Assembly (NCBI GenBank): GCA_009763385.1
Contig: CM019822.1
Location: forward strand, 5,984,127 to 6,048,126
DNA length: 64,000 nucleotides
Origin: Coix lacryma-jobi var. lacryma-jobi
Lineage: Eukaryota; Streptophyta; Magnoliopsida; Poales; Poaceae
Direction of reading: 5' to 3'
In this document: piece by piece, positions 10,929 to 21,126 of the stretch
Numbering within the stretch: position 1 is the stretch's first letter
How the letters are laid out: every line of letters starts with the position of its first letter
Made by a program: the position numbers and the translations under genes
The notes under the pieces: generated by a model
Seen by the model: only the letters and a program-made list of their open reading frames with translations
Told to the model about the DNA's origin: nothing
Databases searched by the model: none

Positions 10929-12050
10929 TTGACAACATGTTTATTCACCAAATCAAGTATGGGTTGGCTATGGCATAGGCGCTTGGGACATGTTGGAATG
11001 AAGCAACTAAAGAGGCTAGTGAAGCATGACATGGTTAGAGGACTAAAAGATGTTCACTTTGAGAAAGACAAGCTATGTAGTGCATGTCAAATGGGAAAGC
11101 AAGTTGGAAACACTCATCCCAACAAAGGAATGATGAGTACTACACATGCACTTGAGTTGTTGCACATGGACTTGTTTGGACCAACTACATATGCAAGTAT
11201 TGGGGGAAACAAGTATGGCTTTGTGATAGTGGATGATTATACAAGATACACATGGGTCTTCTTTCTCGTTGACAAGAGTGAAGTGTTTGGGATATTCAAA
11301 ACCTTTGTCAAGAGAAGTCAAAATGAGTTTGATAGAAGAATCAAGAAAGTGAGAAGTGACAATGGAAGTGAGTTTAGAAACACAAGAGTTGATGAGCTAT
11401 GTGATGAATTTGGAATCAAACATCAATTCTCGGCCAAGTATACACCTCAATCCAACGAGATAGTTGAAAGGAAGAATAGGACACTCATTGATATGACAAG
11501 ATCCATGCTTAGTGAATACAATGTGAGTGATTCCTTTTGGGCCGAAGCAATCAACACGGCATGCTATTATAGCAATCGGCTCTATTGTCACCCTCTATTG
11601 AAGAAGACACCATATGAGCTCCTCAATGATAGAAAGCCCAACATTGCTTACTTCCGGGTCTTTGGGTGCAAGTGCTACATATTAAAGAAGGGCACAAGAC
11701 TTGGGAAGTTTGAGAAGAAATGTGATGAAGGGTTCCTACTTGGTTACTCCATTACAAGCAAGGCATATAGAGTGTGGAACAACATATCAAAAATAGTTGA
11801 AGAAGTCCATGATGTTGAGTTTGATGAAACCAATGGTTCACATGAAGAACAAGATAATCTAGATGATGTGAGAGGAACACAATTGGTGGAAGCTATGAAG
11901 AACATGGACATTGGTGATATAAGGCCAAAGCAAGTGATTGACATTGAAGATGACAAAGATCAAGTGCTCTCTCCTCCAACCATGCATGACAACAATATTG
12001 CAAGATCTAGTGGTTCTCAAGATCAACATGATGCTAGTGCAAGTACAAGC
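10929..12050 (+). pseudogene. Sirevirus integrase, cut by the CACTA insertion
   Basis: The frame begins in the pre-integrase zinc domain (WLWHRRLGHVGMKQLKRL ... LCSACQMGKQ: an HHCC pattern). It continues through the rve core with first Asp in HMDLFGP, second Asp in VRSDNGSEF and Glu in NEIVERKNRTL. After the core come the copia C-terminal signature RVFGCKCYILKKGTR and an acidic linker. At 12050 the frame runs into the CACTA terminus and ends inside it; the original frame resumes at 43112 after the 3-bp target duplication. The integrase core itself looks undamaged. Confidence 0.9.
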
Positions 12051-12076
12051 CACTACTATAGAGTTCTTTTGCGTGA
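12051..12076 (+). repeat. CACTA left terminal inverted repeat
   Basis: CACTACTATAGAGTTCTTTT is followed by GCGTGA. Compared with the inverted right end, the first eight bases and the TTTTGCGTGA block match, with a 1-nt indel and several mismatches between. Confidence 0.93.
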
Positions 12077-12079
12077 CGG

Positions 12080-12180
12080 TCGTTTTTATTTAACCGTGAC
12101 GGGCAATTGAGCCCGTCGCGCACGCCTCGTCATAGTAAATCGAGGCTAACCGCGGCGGGCAGTTGAGCCCGTCACGGTTA
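12080..12180. repeat. CACTA left subterminal repeats, outer part
   Basis: Direct and inverted copies of TTAACCGTGACGGGC (with a CCGCGGCGGGC variant) are followed by GCCCGTCACGGTTA. In En/Spm-type elements such arrays bind element-encoded protein. Element A is inserted in the last copy, duplicating GGTTA (12176-12180). Confidence 0.88.
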
Positions 12181-14072
12181 TGTTGACGCAAAACATGACG
12201 TCTCGCGTCAGGCACACAGCAAGCCGAACGAGGCTAGCTTCAATCGGGTGCCCGGAGCGTTCTGGTTCCGGAAACGTGCCAGTCGGTTTGACCTGGAAAC
12301 CAACAAGGGAAAAAAGTGTGAGAATACCTTGGAACATGTCGGGCATGACCAGACAGTTCCATATGTACGGCTTTGAAAGCCAATCACGACGGCACACAGC
12401 TATGAAAGATGTTTGTCGAAATAGGTTTATAATGTCATTCGGCAAGAATGAAAAGTAAAGCTCATGAACATGTTGAATGCCGAACGCATATGTAACAATA
12501 AGATATAAAAGGGCAACTCATAAATATAAATCTATTCAGACAACACGTGCATAGGCCAATCCAGTTACTCTGCCGCACGTCTAGCCTTCATAAACCCGTC
12601 AGGTATAGACTTTAGCAAGCTAATCCACCGCATGATACCACTTGCCATAAACCTACACCACTCCTTATAATTAGATTAATCCACCGCATGATACGATCTA
12701 ATTATAAGAAGCTAAAAGCACATGTATATCTGGATAGATCTATGTTTACTCATTACTTGTGTAAGCGTAACCAGAATCGGCAAAACAGCCGAACTAGGGT
12801 CCATGAAGAAGAAACATACAAGCAAAGCATGATTAAACTAATCTAAAACCTGCGCCTGCAGCACGACACCCAGTTCTATCAAAGCCTAAACATGATCGGC
12901 GTGCATGAACCCACAACATGTAACAATCTAGATTGAAAATCAATCCGACCATTATGATCTTATGATTGGCAACCATAAGCGAACTCATGCAACAAGGCCA
13001 AACGAGAATCAATCTAGATTGGGCAAAAAGGTGTTGTACGAATTAAATAAATAAAACGCACGACACATGATAACTTAATGAATCTATTAGATCTGCCAAA
13101 CCTAACAGAGCCGATAACTATTTTTACTCATGACTCAATCCGCCGCACGATACAAGGCATAAGCAAAAACTTCCCGTCATAAGCCTAAATCCGCCGCACG
13201 ATACTAGGCTTAACGTACGAGACTACTTGCACCATGTCTAAATCCGCCGCACGATACTAGACATGATGACAAGGTTGCCGGTACTTACGGAGGTCGACGG
13301 ATCGATGATTCCTCTCGAAGAACTCGATGACACGACTAAGGACTCGAATAGGTGGCGCTGAGGCCGGTTTAGATTGATGTGGTTGTGAACACTTTTTACA
13401 ATAGTCAAGGGTTTATATTTATACCTCGGACGTAATACAAGTCCTAAGAGGACACGACTATGAAATATTAAAGGAAAATACAATACTCTTGGCCTTCAAC
13501 TCCTTTCGGAATCTTCATTGCCTTAATTGACGCAATTGTTGCTCGATCGGCTCTTGCTTCCATCGTTTCAATGGAAACTCCCTTTTCTCAGAATAGCCGA
13601 CCGCATGAGCAGTTGCCGAATCCTTGGAAACTAGCCGACCGCATGGATACTTGCCAAATGCCTCATACGCCCATCTTCGCACACTGGACATGCATGTCAT
13701 CTTCTAGCCTTTCCTTTATGCTAAATATAGAACTGGACATGCACGCCGTCTTCTAGCCTTTCCTTTATGCTAAATATAGAACTGGATGTCGAGACGTGCA
13801 TGCTTTATATATATTGCCTTCTTTGCATGCTTGCCACATCACAACGCCACTAAATCCAACTCCTGGCCAATGAGATCAGACCCCTCTGGCTTCTTGAATA
13901 CTCGTTTCATCTGTCACGGTCATGGTCGATTATTCTCGTGATCGGCTTCTCTTGCCATATTTATTTCCTGAATGGAGTAACCGACCGCTTGGCCGTCCAC
14001 CGAATGCTCTTCTCATTGCTCGTTGGGTCCACCTGTCATCTTCTTAATGTTGACCAAAATCCAGTGTTAACA
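12181..14072 (-). repeat. Element A 3' LTR
   Basis: It is 1892 bp and the same length as its partner. By eye about two dozen substitutions separate the two copies. It contains several CCGCCGCACGATAC motifs (inverse of GTATCGTGCGGCGG) and a tandem duplication of about 50 bp (13690-13790). The candidate TATA region reads TATAAATATAAACCC on the minus strand near 13425. The inverted polypurine tract lies at 14073-14084. Confidence 0.93.
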
Positions 14073-17066
14073 CAGGCCCCCCTAGTTCGGAGTATGAATT
14101 GTCATGCTTCGAACTATTTGATCTCTGTTAGTCTTCTTCAAAAAGCCAAGAAATCCACTGATAGCAATAACATTTTCTCACCATGTTTCCACAATTTTGC
14201 CTGTAAAACAATAATTCTCCAATACATGTGGAAACAAATTAGTTACAAATGCATATGTGCATAAATATTATAGTTCTTCCATTTTATTGATCAGAAGATG
14301 CTGCAATGTCGACTACACCTCAAAAGTATCATATTTCATAACCAAGATTTATTTTAAACTTGAATAAAATGGTACCTTACTCATCCATCCGTCTCTTTAA
14401 TTATGGGGCTTTAGATCTCACTGAATCCTCAAGCAATTGCAAAACAAAATAGCTACAGAAATGCTTATCTTTTACCCCTTGATCACTTTTCATCCGGAGT
14501 TTTTATCATTATCTTTATATAAAATCGTATCACATAATATTGCAAAGTCAAAGACTTGACCATAAGGAGATACAAGCTATAAACCTAGATCAAGAAGTGC
14601 AAGTGAATATTTTTATTATTTTTTTCTTTTGCATATGTCATTCTCCCTACTTTTAAAAATTATGAGGCTACTGGGCCTTCGGCCATCTTTTATTTTATTT
14701 GGCGGTCACTTGACCTTTTTTCATATTTTTATTTGGGCGGTCACTTAACCTTTTTTCTTTCTCAGTTCTGGCGGACACGTGTCCGTCGTTTTTATTTCTG
14801 AGATTTATAGAATAGCCTCATATTCTTAATCAAAGATAGAATACACATGCAAAACACTTATTAGTTTATAACGTGTACGTGAATCTTGATCTTGAGAATA
14901 TGACTATAATCTCAACTAGTAGTCACAATAATTTGATAGTGCTCAATATGACATTAAGTAAATTTTATTATTTCATTAAATCTCCGAATTTCAAGTATCT
15001 CTCAGAATAATGTCATAGCAAATTCTACTTCTATTCATATCCCACAACTACTTTCAAACAAAGTTTAAATTCTATGCAACCCACAAATTTCAAAGACTTC
15101 AAGATAAATATAATAACCACTAGACCCAAATCTTAAAGAAATCAAAGCTATAAACTAGACACAGGTGAAACATAAAACAGAGCATCCATTTATCATTTCA
15201 ACAATGGATAACCCAAAATATTTATATCACATATTCATAGAGTGGAATTTTTTAGTTTTTTTAAGTGCGGAGACGCAACATGAGAGGTTTCTCTTTTTAA
15301 TGATTTTAATTTTAAGCTCTGAAACTATTAGAGAACCGAGGGTAAAATTACATAAACCACCGTTGAAGATGAAGCAACCATTCGTTTTATCCTTCTTCAC
15401 GATGGATCATTCGATGCTGTACAATGTGTGCGTGTTGATCTCGGCCCCCCCGACACGTAGTCACATCGGCGTAGTCGATGATTCACTTGTGTCCTCCTTT
15501 CTCTCATCCGAGACGTCTTCGCCGAATACGGGTTGAAAATATTTGAAGCCAATCATAACGTCAATCCTTCTTCTGCAAATGACTGGCTGCTTCAGATCTT
15601 GTAGTTGTTCTGACTATAAGTGAACTTGTCAGCGTTGCATGTGTCTTGTTGGCACCACCTTATTCAAGGCCATCAGCAAAGGTATCTCTTTCAATATAAA
15701 GTGTGCTGAAAACGTTTTAGCTGATGGTCTTCTATCGGCCGTCCGGTTGCTAACGTCCTTTGTGCTTCTGATGTAGCCTTTCGTAACCTTATCACCAGAC
15801 TAAGCTTTTTGCGTTACTCAGGGAAAGGTAAAGTTATATTAATAGGAGCCGAAGGTTCTGTCTTATCGGTTTTTGCTTAGTTGTTTGACCGCATTCCTCT
15901 CTATACAATAGCCGATGGAAGGATAGTCTTCCATATCTTGAAATCGGCTATCATAAGCTGATATTTCCTTTGCTTGATATTCTCTCATTTATTTGGTCGA
16001 TGTGCTCTCAGTCGACCCATGTACATGATCATTGAAAGCAAGGAACCATTGATCACACATCTCTCCTTTTTCTAAAAAATAGCCGATTGAATATATCTTC
16101 AGAATCGAATCGACCTGCGGGAATGATGTTCAGAGCATGCATGGGCCTGACTAGATGACCTGAAAGAAGACAGCCTTCTGTAGCCACAGACGGTGTAGCA
16201 GATGTACTTGGTACGTGGCAGCATTGGGTTGGAAGCCATGCCCTTAAATAGCACCTGCATGATCTCACCAGCGGCATGATCCATCACGTTCTAGTATACG
16301 CGAGTGTTGTCTGCCACTTCTTGACGATCGAAGTTTCATTTGCGGCCGAACCTCATGGTATTCATGACCGTTGCTGCATCTGTCAGCTCCTCTACTCTTA
16401 CCAGCAAAGAATTTTTAGTTCTCTCTATTTGCTTAGCCTGATGACATTATGCCTAATAAATATAGGAGCATTATATCCAAGGAAAGATAATTGGTTGATG
16501 GCTGCCACATAATTAGCTAGCATCGAATTCATCCAGATATTGTATATGATTTTAAAAATTATATGAGCCGATTTCCTTGAATAGCCGATTCCACCTTTTT
16601 TAGCAGTGTATGGTAGCACTCGTAGGCTAGCTGATGGAACTAAGCCAATAGCCGATTCTTCTTCCTGCTGTCAAACTGATATTAAATCTGAAAACCTGAT
16701 CTTCCTGATTTCTCAGCATGGCTCCTGACTAATTTCCTGAGTCTGAAATAATATCACCTTGTCGCGTGTGGATTTGTCCTCCATAACAAATAGAGATTTG
16801 AACTTCCTGATGTATACCAGAAAATATTTTTTTCAACCGGACTCCCATTGACTGTCGAATTACCAAGCTTCTGACGTATCCTCTTATGGTGGTTTTTATC
16901 TTTAAACTCTCCGAGTCAATCGCCCTTTGCTCATCTTATAGAAAAGGATGAAGTTGCACCAACAGGAGCCGACAGCTACACGCCTTATCGGCTTTCTGCT
17001 TGTTGAGGATCTGAAACACCTAGGTGAGCGCACCAGTATTTCATAGGCAGCTTCAAAGAATGTCAA
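14073..17066 (-). other. Element A interior, left part, no recognisable gene
   Basis: The region begins with an inverted polypurine tract (CAGGCCCCCCTAG). I see no gag, protease, RT or integrase signature in any frame. Most of 14200-15350 is AT-rich. A GC-rich patch at 15420-15540 and an open minus-strand frame near 16099-16287 may be further captured exon pieces, but I do not recognise them. An ACCGATAAG/GGCTCC block recurs near 15840 and 16965. Confidence 0.6.
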
Positions 17067-17207
17067 GGCGATGAAGCTGTCGTTGAGTGTACCGCAGAGG
17101 ACGAAGATGAACTCTGTAGCGTGCAGATGTGTGCGCAACATGTTTAGGCCCCCCGGGTCCAACACGTAGCTGACGCGGGAGCTTGAAATGCCAAGTGTGC
17201 CTATCTC
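17067..17207 (-). pseudogene. Captured germin-like protein fragment
   Basis: The minus-strand frame here reads IGTLGISSSRVSYV, PGGLN, then THLHATEFIFVLCGTL and a terminal SFI. This corresponds in order and spacing to the first cupin box of germin-like proteins, whose family pattern is TLG(I/V)S..R.D..PGGLNPPHTHPRATE..FVL.GTL..GFI. The second and third His ligand positions appear as His-Leu-His, while one of the first pair is changed to Arg. Germin-like proteins are secreted cupins, some acting as oxalate oxidase or superoxide dismutase. The stretch covers about 47 residues of a roughly 210-residue family, with no signal peptide or C-terminal half in frame, so it is a fragment and not a working gene. 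It lies in the element's sense orientation. Confidence 0.72.
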
Positions 17208-17724
17208 AATGATTTTCTTGGTGTTGTTGTATCCACCGATTCCTTTCCTGAATAGCCGATTCCAAAGATGACATGCAGATAAATTGTCGGCCAACTTCCC
17301 TCGGCTGACGTATGACCTCTTGATAATCAACCGACTATTTATAGCAGCATGCAAGTAAATCTGAGTTTGGACTTCATCTCTTTGAACATCTCCATGGAAA
17401 TCTTTCTTTTATTTATCTCTGCATGTGCATACCGTGCCATGATATATTTGGAGACCGACACATTCATGTCATGATGTATTTGAAGACCGATACATTCATG
17501 CATGATGTATTTGAGGCCATTCTATTTTTAGGAGAAACCATATTAGCCAATTCTATCTTTAGGAGAAGTTCATTAGCTTCTTTAATTGGTTTCTGTCCCT
17601 GCATGGAGCAAATCCACCCATGCATGCTATCTGCGTCTTCGTAGATGTCATGTACACTTAGTTGATCAGCAGCTATCCCGTGCGTACAAGTTGAATCGGC
17701 TTTGACAATCAAACAGGAATTGTT
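17208..17724 (-). other. Element A interior, right part, no recognisable gene
   Basis: There is no family-level similarity in any frame. A short imperfect repeat (GACCGA(C/T)ACATTCATG followed by ATGATGTATTTGA) occurs at 17454-17515. The region leads up to the primer-site region at 17725. Confidence 0.5.
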
Positions 17725-17749
17725 GTCCCACCGAGCGTGCCAAAAGGTG
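17725..17749 (-). other. Element A candidate primer-binding region
   Basis: Immediately inside the 5' LTR the minus strand reads CACCTTTTGGCACGC and then TCGGTGGGAC. The same position in E and C reads CACTTTTTGGCACGCCTGGT and then GGGACC. Position and conservation support a PBS, but I could not assign the primer tRNA. Confidence 0.6.
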
Positions 17750-19641
17750 TGTTGACGCAAAACGTGACGTCTCGCGTCAGGCACACAGCAAGCCGAACGA
17801 GGCTAGCTTCAATCGGGTGCCCGGAGCGTTCTGGTTCCGGAAACGTGCCAGTCGGTTTGACCTGGAAACCAACAAGGGAAAAAAGTGTGAGAATACCTTG
17901 GAACATGTCGGGCATGACCAGACAGTTCCATATGTACGGCTTTGAAAGCCAATCACGACGACACACAGCTATGAAAGCTGTTTGTCGAAATAGGTTTATA
18001 ATGTCATTCGGCAAGAATGAAAAGTAAAGCTCATGAACATGTTGAATGCCGAACGCATATGTAACAATAAGATATAAAAGGGCAACTCATAAATATAAAT
18101 CTATTCAGACAACACGTGCATAGGCCAATCCAGTTAGTCTACCACACGTCTAGCCTTCATAAACCCGTCAGGTATAGACTTTAGCAAGCTAATCCACCGC
18201 ATGATACCACTTGCCATAAACCTACACCACTCCTTATAATTAGATTAATCCACCGCATGATACGATCTAATTATAAGAAGCTAAAAGCACATGTATATCT
18301 GGATAGATCTATGTTTACTCATTACTTGTGTAAGCGTAACCAGAATCGGCAAAACAGCCGAACTGGGGTCCATGAAGAAGAAACATACAAGCAAAGCATG
18401 ATTAAACTAATCTAAAACCTGCGCCTGCAGCACGACACCCAGTTCTATCAAAGCCTAAACATGATCGGCGTGCATGAACCCACAACATGTAACAATCTAG
18501 ATTGAAAATCAATCCGGCCATTATGATCTTATGATTGGCAAGCATAAGCGAACTCATGCAACAAGGCCGAACGAGAATCAATCTAGATTGGGCAAAAAGG
18601 TGTTGTACGAATTAAATAAATAAAATGCACGACACATGATAACTTAATGAATCTATTAGATCTGCCAAACCTAACAGAGCCGATAACTATTTTTACTCAT
18701 GACTCAATCCGCCGCACGATACAAGGCATGAGCAAAAACTTCCCGTCATAAGCCTAAATCCGCCACACGATACTAGGCTTAACGTACGAGACTACTTGCA
18801 CCATGTCTAAATCCGCCGCACGATACTAGACATGATGACAAGGTTGCCGGTACTTACGGAGGTCGACGGATCGATGATTCCTCTCGAAGAATTCGACGAC
18901 ACGACTAAGGACTCGAATAGGTGGCGCTGAGGCCGGTTTAGATTGATGTGGTTGTGAACACTTTTTACAATAGTCAAGGGTTTATATTTATACCTCGGAC
19001 ACAATACAAGTCCTAAGAGGACACGACTATGAAATATTAAAGGAAAATACAATACTCTTGGCCTTCAACTCCTTTCGGAATCTTCATTGCCTTAATTGAC
19101 GCAATTGTTGCTCGATCGGCTCTTGCTTCCATCGTTTCAATGGAAACTCCCTTTTCTCAGAATAGCCGACCGCATGAGCAGTTGCCGAATCCTTGGAAAC
19201 TAGCCGACCGCATGGATACTTGCCAAATGCCTCATACGCCCATCTCCGCACACTGGACATGCATGTCATCTTCTAGCCTTTCCTTTATGCTAAATATAGA
19301 ACTGGACATGCACGCCGTCTTCTAGCCTTTCCTTTATGCTAAATATAGAACTGGACGTCGAGACGTGCATGCTTTATATATATTGCCTTCTTTGCATGCT
19401 TGCCACATCACAGCGCCACTAAATCCAACTCCTGGCCAATGAGATTAGACCCCTCTGGCTTCTTGAATACTCGTTTAATCTGTCACGGTAATGGTCGATT
19501 ATTCTCGTGATCGGCTTCTCTTGCCATATTTATTTCCTGAATGGAGTAACCGACCGCTTGGCCGTCTACCGAATGCTCTTCTCATTGCTCGTTGGGTCCA
19601 CCTGTCATCTTCTTAATGTTGACCAAAATCCAGTGTTAACA
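17750..19641 (-). repeat. Element A 5' LTR
   Basis: 1892 bp, co-linear with 12181-14072. It ends next to the duplicated GGTTA at 19642. Confidence 0.93.
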
Positions 19642-19646
19642 GGTTA

Positions 19647-19872
19647 ATTCCAATAACCGTGACGGGCGGCGTAGCGTGCCCGTCATGGTTAATGGTATTA
19701 ACCGTGACGGGCAGCGTAACTTGGCCGTCAAGGTTAATGTATTATCCATGACGGGCTGCTTAACTTGCCCGTCATGGTTAATACCATTAGCCTTGACGGG
19801 CAACGTAACTTAGCCGTCACGGTTAATACCATTAACGTTGACGGGCTGCGTAACTTGCTCGTCACGGTTAAA
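19647..19872. repeat. CACTA left subterminal repeats, inner part
   Basis: Alternating (A/T)TAACCGTGACGGGC and GCCCGTCA(C/T)GGTTAAT units about 40 bp apart form repeated short hairpins. They continue the array interrupted by A. Confidence 0.9.
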
Positions 19873-20065
19873 GATTTTTAGGTTTAAAAAAAAATACAGC
19901 AGCACATGTTTGAATGCATAATCGAATCCGTATTTAATAGGTCAAACATAGACAAAACACATGACACATACGTATACATGCATACATTAACTTGTTCTCA
20001 TTGTCATCCATAGAACATTGACGAAATCGTTAAAGTGTTATATTACATGTCAGTTTGCAAACAAA
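19873..20065. other. Spacer 3' of the Ulp1-like gene
   Basis: AT-rich sequence with no gene. It would hold the 3' UTR and polyadenylation region of the minus-strand gene ending at 20066. Confidence 0.5.
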
Positions 20066-20395
20066 CTAATTGACGAAGTCCATGTTCAAATTGTAATCCT
20101 TCATCTCGTCGCGTAGCATGGTGGTCCATTTCCTGAGCTTCTCGTACTCGGGAAGCAGTGCTAACGGGGCATCTGTATCAAAGAACGGTTGCCCTTCATG
20201 CGCTATACGGTCAGTGAAAAACTTGCACATGTCTGCCACTATTTGATCGAAGTTATGTTGATTGCTCTGCTCTCTTTCCCACCATTCAGTTGCTTTCTTG
20301 AGCTGCCGCCAGCTACCGTTGTACTTCCTGCAGGCCCTTAGGTACTCGCAGACGTAGTACCCACACAAAGTTGTCCCGGGTGGTTGCTTGGCACA
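20066..20395 (-). CDS. Ulp1-like (C48) cysteine protease, terminal exon
   Basis: The exon encodes about 109 residues starting CAKQPPGTTLCGYYVCEYLR. This matches the Gln and catalytic Cys segment of C48 SUMO-protease-like proteins found in many plant CACTA elements. The catalytic Gln is probably residue 4 and the catalytic Cys residue 11. The C-terminal tail is rich in charged residues (KKATEWWEREQ, FTDRIAHEG). The splice acceptor TGCAG lies directly before 20395. The preceding exon at 20491-20593 joins in frame. The His and Asp of the catalytic triad would lie in upstream exons that I could not identify, so whether the enzyme is complete is uncertain. Neighbouring CACTA ends place the gene inside the transposon rather than in the host. 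Confidence 0.78.
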   Translation of the reverse strand, partial: CAKQPPGTTLCGYYVCEYLRACRKYNGSWRQLKKATEWWEREQSNQHNFDQIVADMCKFFTDRIAHEGQPFFDTDAPLALLPEYEKLRKWTTMLRDEMKDYNLNMDFVN

Positions 20396-20490
20396 CTGCA
20401 TGATACACAAGCATTACAACACTTTGGTATAGATCGATAATATATGCATGGTGTGGGAAAAAGCATAAGTGAAGCTTCAAGTACACGTAC

Positions 20491-20593
20491 CGGGAACTGA
20501 CGCTTGATTTTGATTCTATTCCCATGCTTCTTCTTGAACTTCTCTGTCCTTCGATCAAATTCACTTGGCTCCTTTACGTAGTAGTAGTAGTAA
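20491..20593 (-). CDS. Ulp1-like gene, penultimate exon
   Basis: This short exon reads a run of Tyr, then VKEPSEFDRRTEKFKKKHGN and RIKIKRQFP, and ends at CCCG followed by donor GTACGT. With the acceptor CAAG at 20594 it is 103 bp, and its phase fits the downstream exon exactly. The 95-bp intron (20396-20490) has GT...AG ends. The upstream splice partner is uncertain, and the intron to the left contains a TAG/TAC microsatellite. Confidence 0.6.
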
Positions 20594-20599
20594 CTTGTC

Positions 20600-20750
20600 T
20601 AATTAATTATTACATCAAGTAACAATGCAGTAGTAGTACCAGTAGTAGGAGTAGTACAGTAGTAGAGTAGAGTAGTAGGAGTAGTATAGTAGTAGTAGTA
20701 GTAACTTGTCTAATTAATTATTACATCAAGGTAACAGTGCAGCCTCATCC
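20600..20750. repeat. AGTAGT-type microsatellite
   Basis: Imperfect GTA/AGTAG repeats occur with a duplicated flank (AACTTGTCTAATTAATTATT at about 20592 and again at 20702). The region is probably intronic. Confidence 0.75.
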
Positions 20751-20752
20751 AC

Positions 20753-21043
20753 TTAGCCACAACCGAAGCAACTAACAACACCTGCACATTTTTCCCACAT
20801 CACAGTCCAACAAGATGGACTGCCTGCCACTCCAACCTGATAGGAAGGTAAGGTAGGGGTAGGTGCAGTAGGAATTGAGTTGATTCTTGAGTTGAAAGCC
20901 TCTAGAGCTGCAGAAGCTTCCTCAAAAGACTTGTACTTTTTATGCACAGCTCCCTTAACTTTAAGGACATACTGACTGCACTCGGCCCAGCTGGTGTAAA
21001 TACCTGGCTTGGTGCCCTCGAAAACAACATACCAAGCAGGCAT
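20753..21043 (-). CDS. RNase-H1-type hybrid-binding domain protein or exon
   Basis: From the ATG at 21043 the minus strand reads MPAWYVVFEGTKPGIYTSWA, then ECSQYVLKVKGAVHKKYKSF and EEASAALEAFN. This is the compact WYVVF.G..PGIY.SW...V.G..G...KSF...EA..A pattern of the RNase H1 N-terminal / caulimovirus viroplasmin domain, which in RNase H1 binds RNA-DNA hybrids. The domain covers residues 3-50; the rest is Pro/Thr-rich and low in information. An acceptor-like TTGCAG precedes the ATG, and a donor-like CAG/GT occurs near codon 69, so this may be the first domain of the Ulp1-like gene rather than a separate gene. No catalytic RNase H domain is visible nearby. Confidence 0.7.
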   Translation of the reverse strand: MPAWYVVFEGTKPGIYTSWAECSQYVLKVKGAVHKKYKSFEEASAALEAFNSRINSIPTAPTPTLPSYQVGVAGSPSCWTVMWEKCAGVVSCFGCG

Positions 21044-21126
21044 CCTTCTGCAATAGTAGTAGAGCAGTATAAGAGTACTTGCAAGCAAGAGAGAAGAGAG
21101 GAGAGGGAAGTAGAGAACATCATGAA

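Larger units (their letters stand above)
12181..19641 (-). mobile_element. Element A: non-autonomous LTR retrotransposon (7.46 kb)
   Basis: Two 1892-bp direct repeats, TGTTGACGC...GTTAACA in plus-strand reading, bound a 3.68-kb interior. GGTTA is duplicated at 12176-12180 and 19642-19646. A polypurine tract inverted next to 14072 and a primer-site region inverted next to 17750 show that the element points left, so the 5' LTR is the right-hand copy. The interior lacks recognisable gag or pol but contains a germin-like gene fragment in the sense direction. The LTRs and primer-site region are related to those of E and of the autonomous Tat element C, so A is probably mobilised in trans. Confidence 0.93.

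Noticed and set aside
12181..12480. Open frames at 12146-12458, 17709-18027 and 63000-63312 as conserved genes
   Set aside because: They are the same LTR segment in the A and E elements; recurrence reflects LTR copies and the frames match no protein family.
16902..17354. The whole 150-codon frame as a functional germin-like gene
   Set aside because: Only about 47 residues align to germin; there is no signal peptide, the metal site is altered and the remainder is unrelated.
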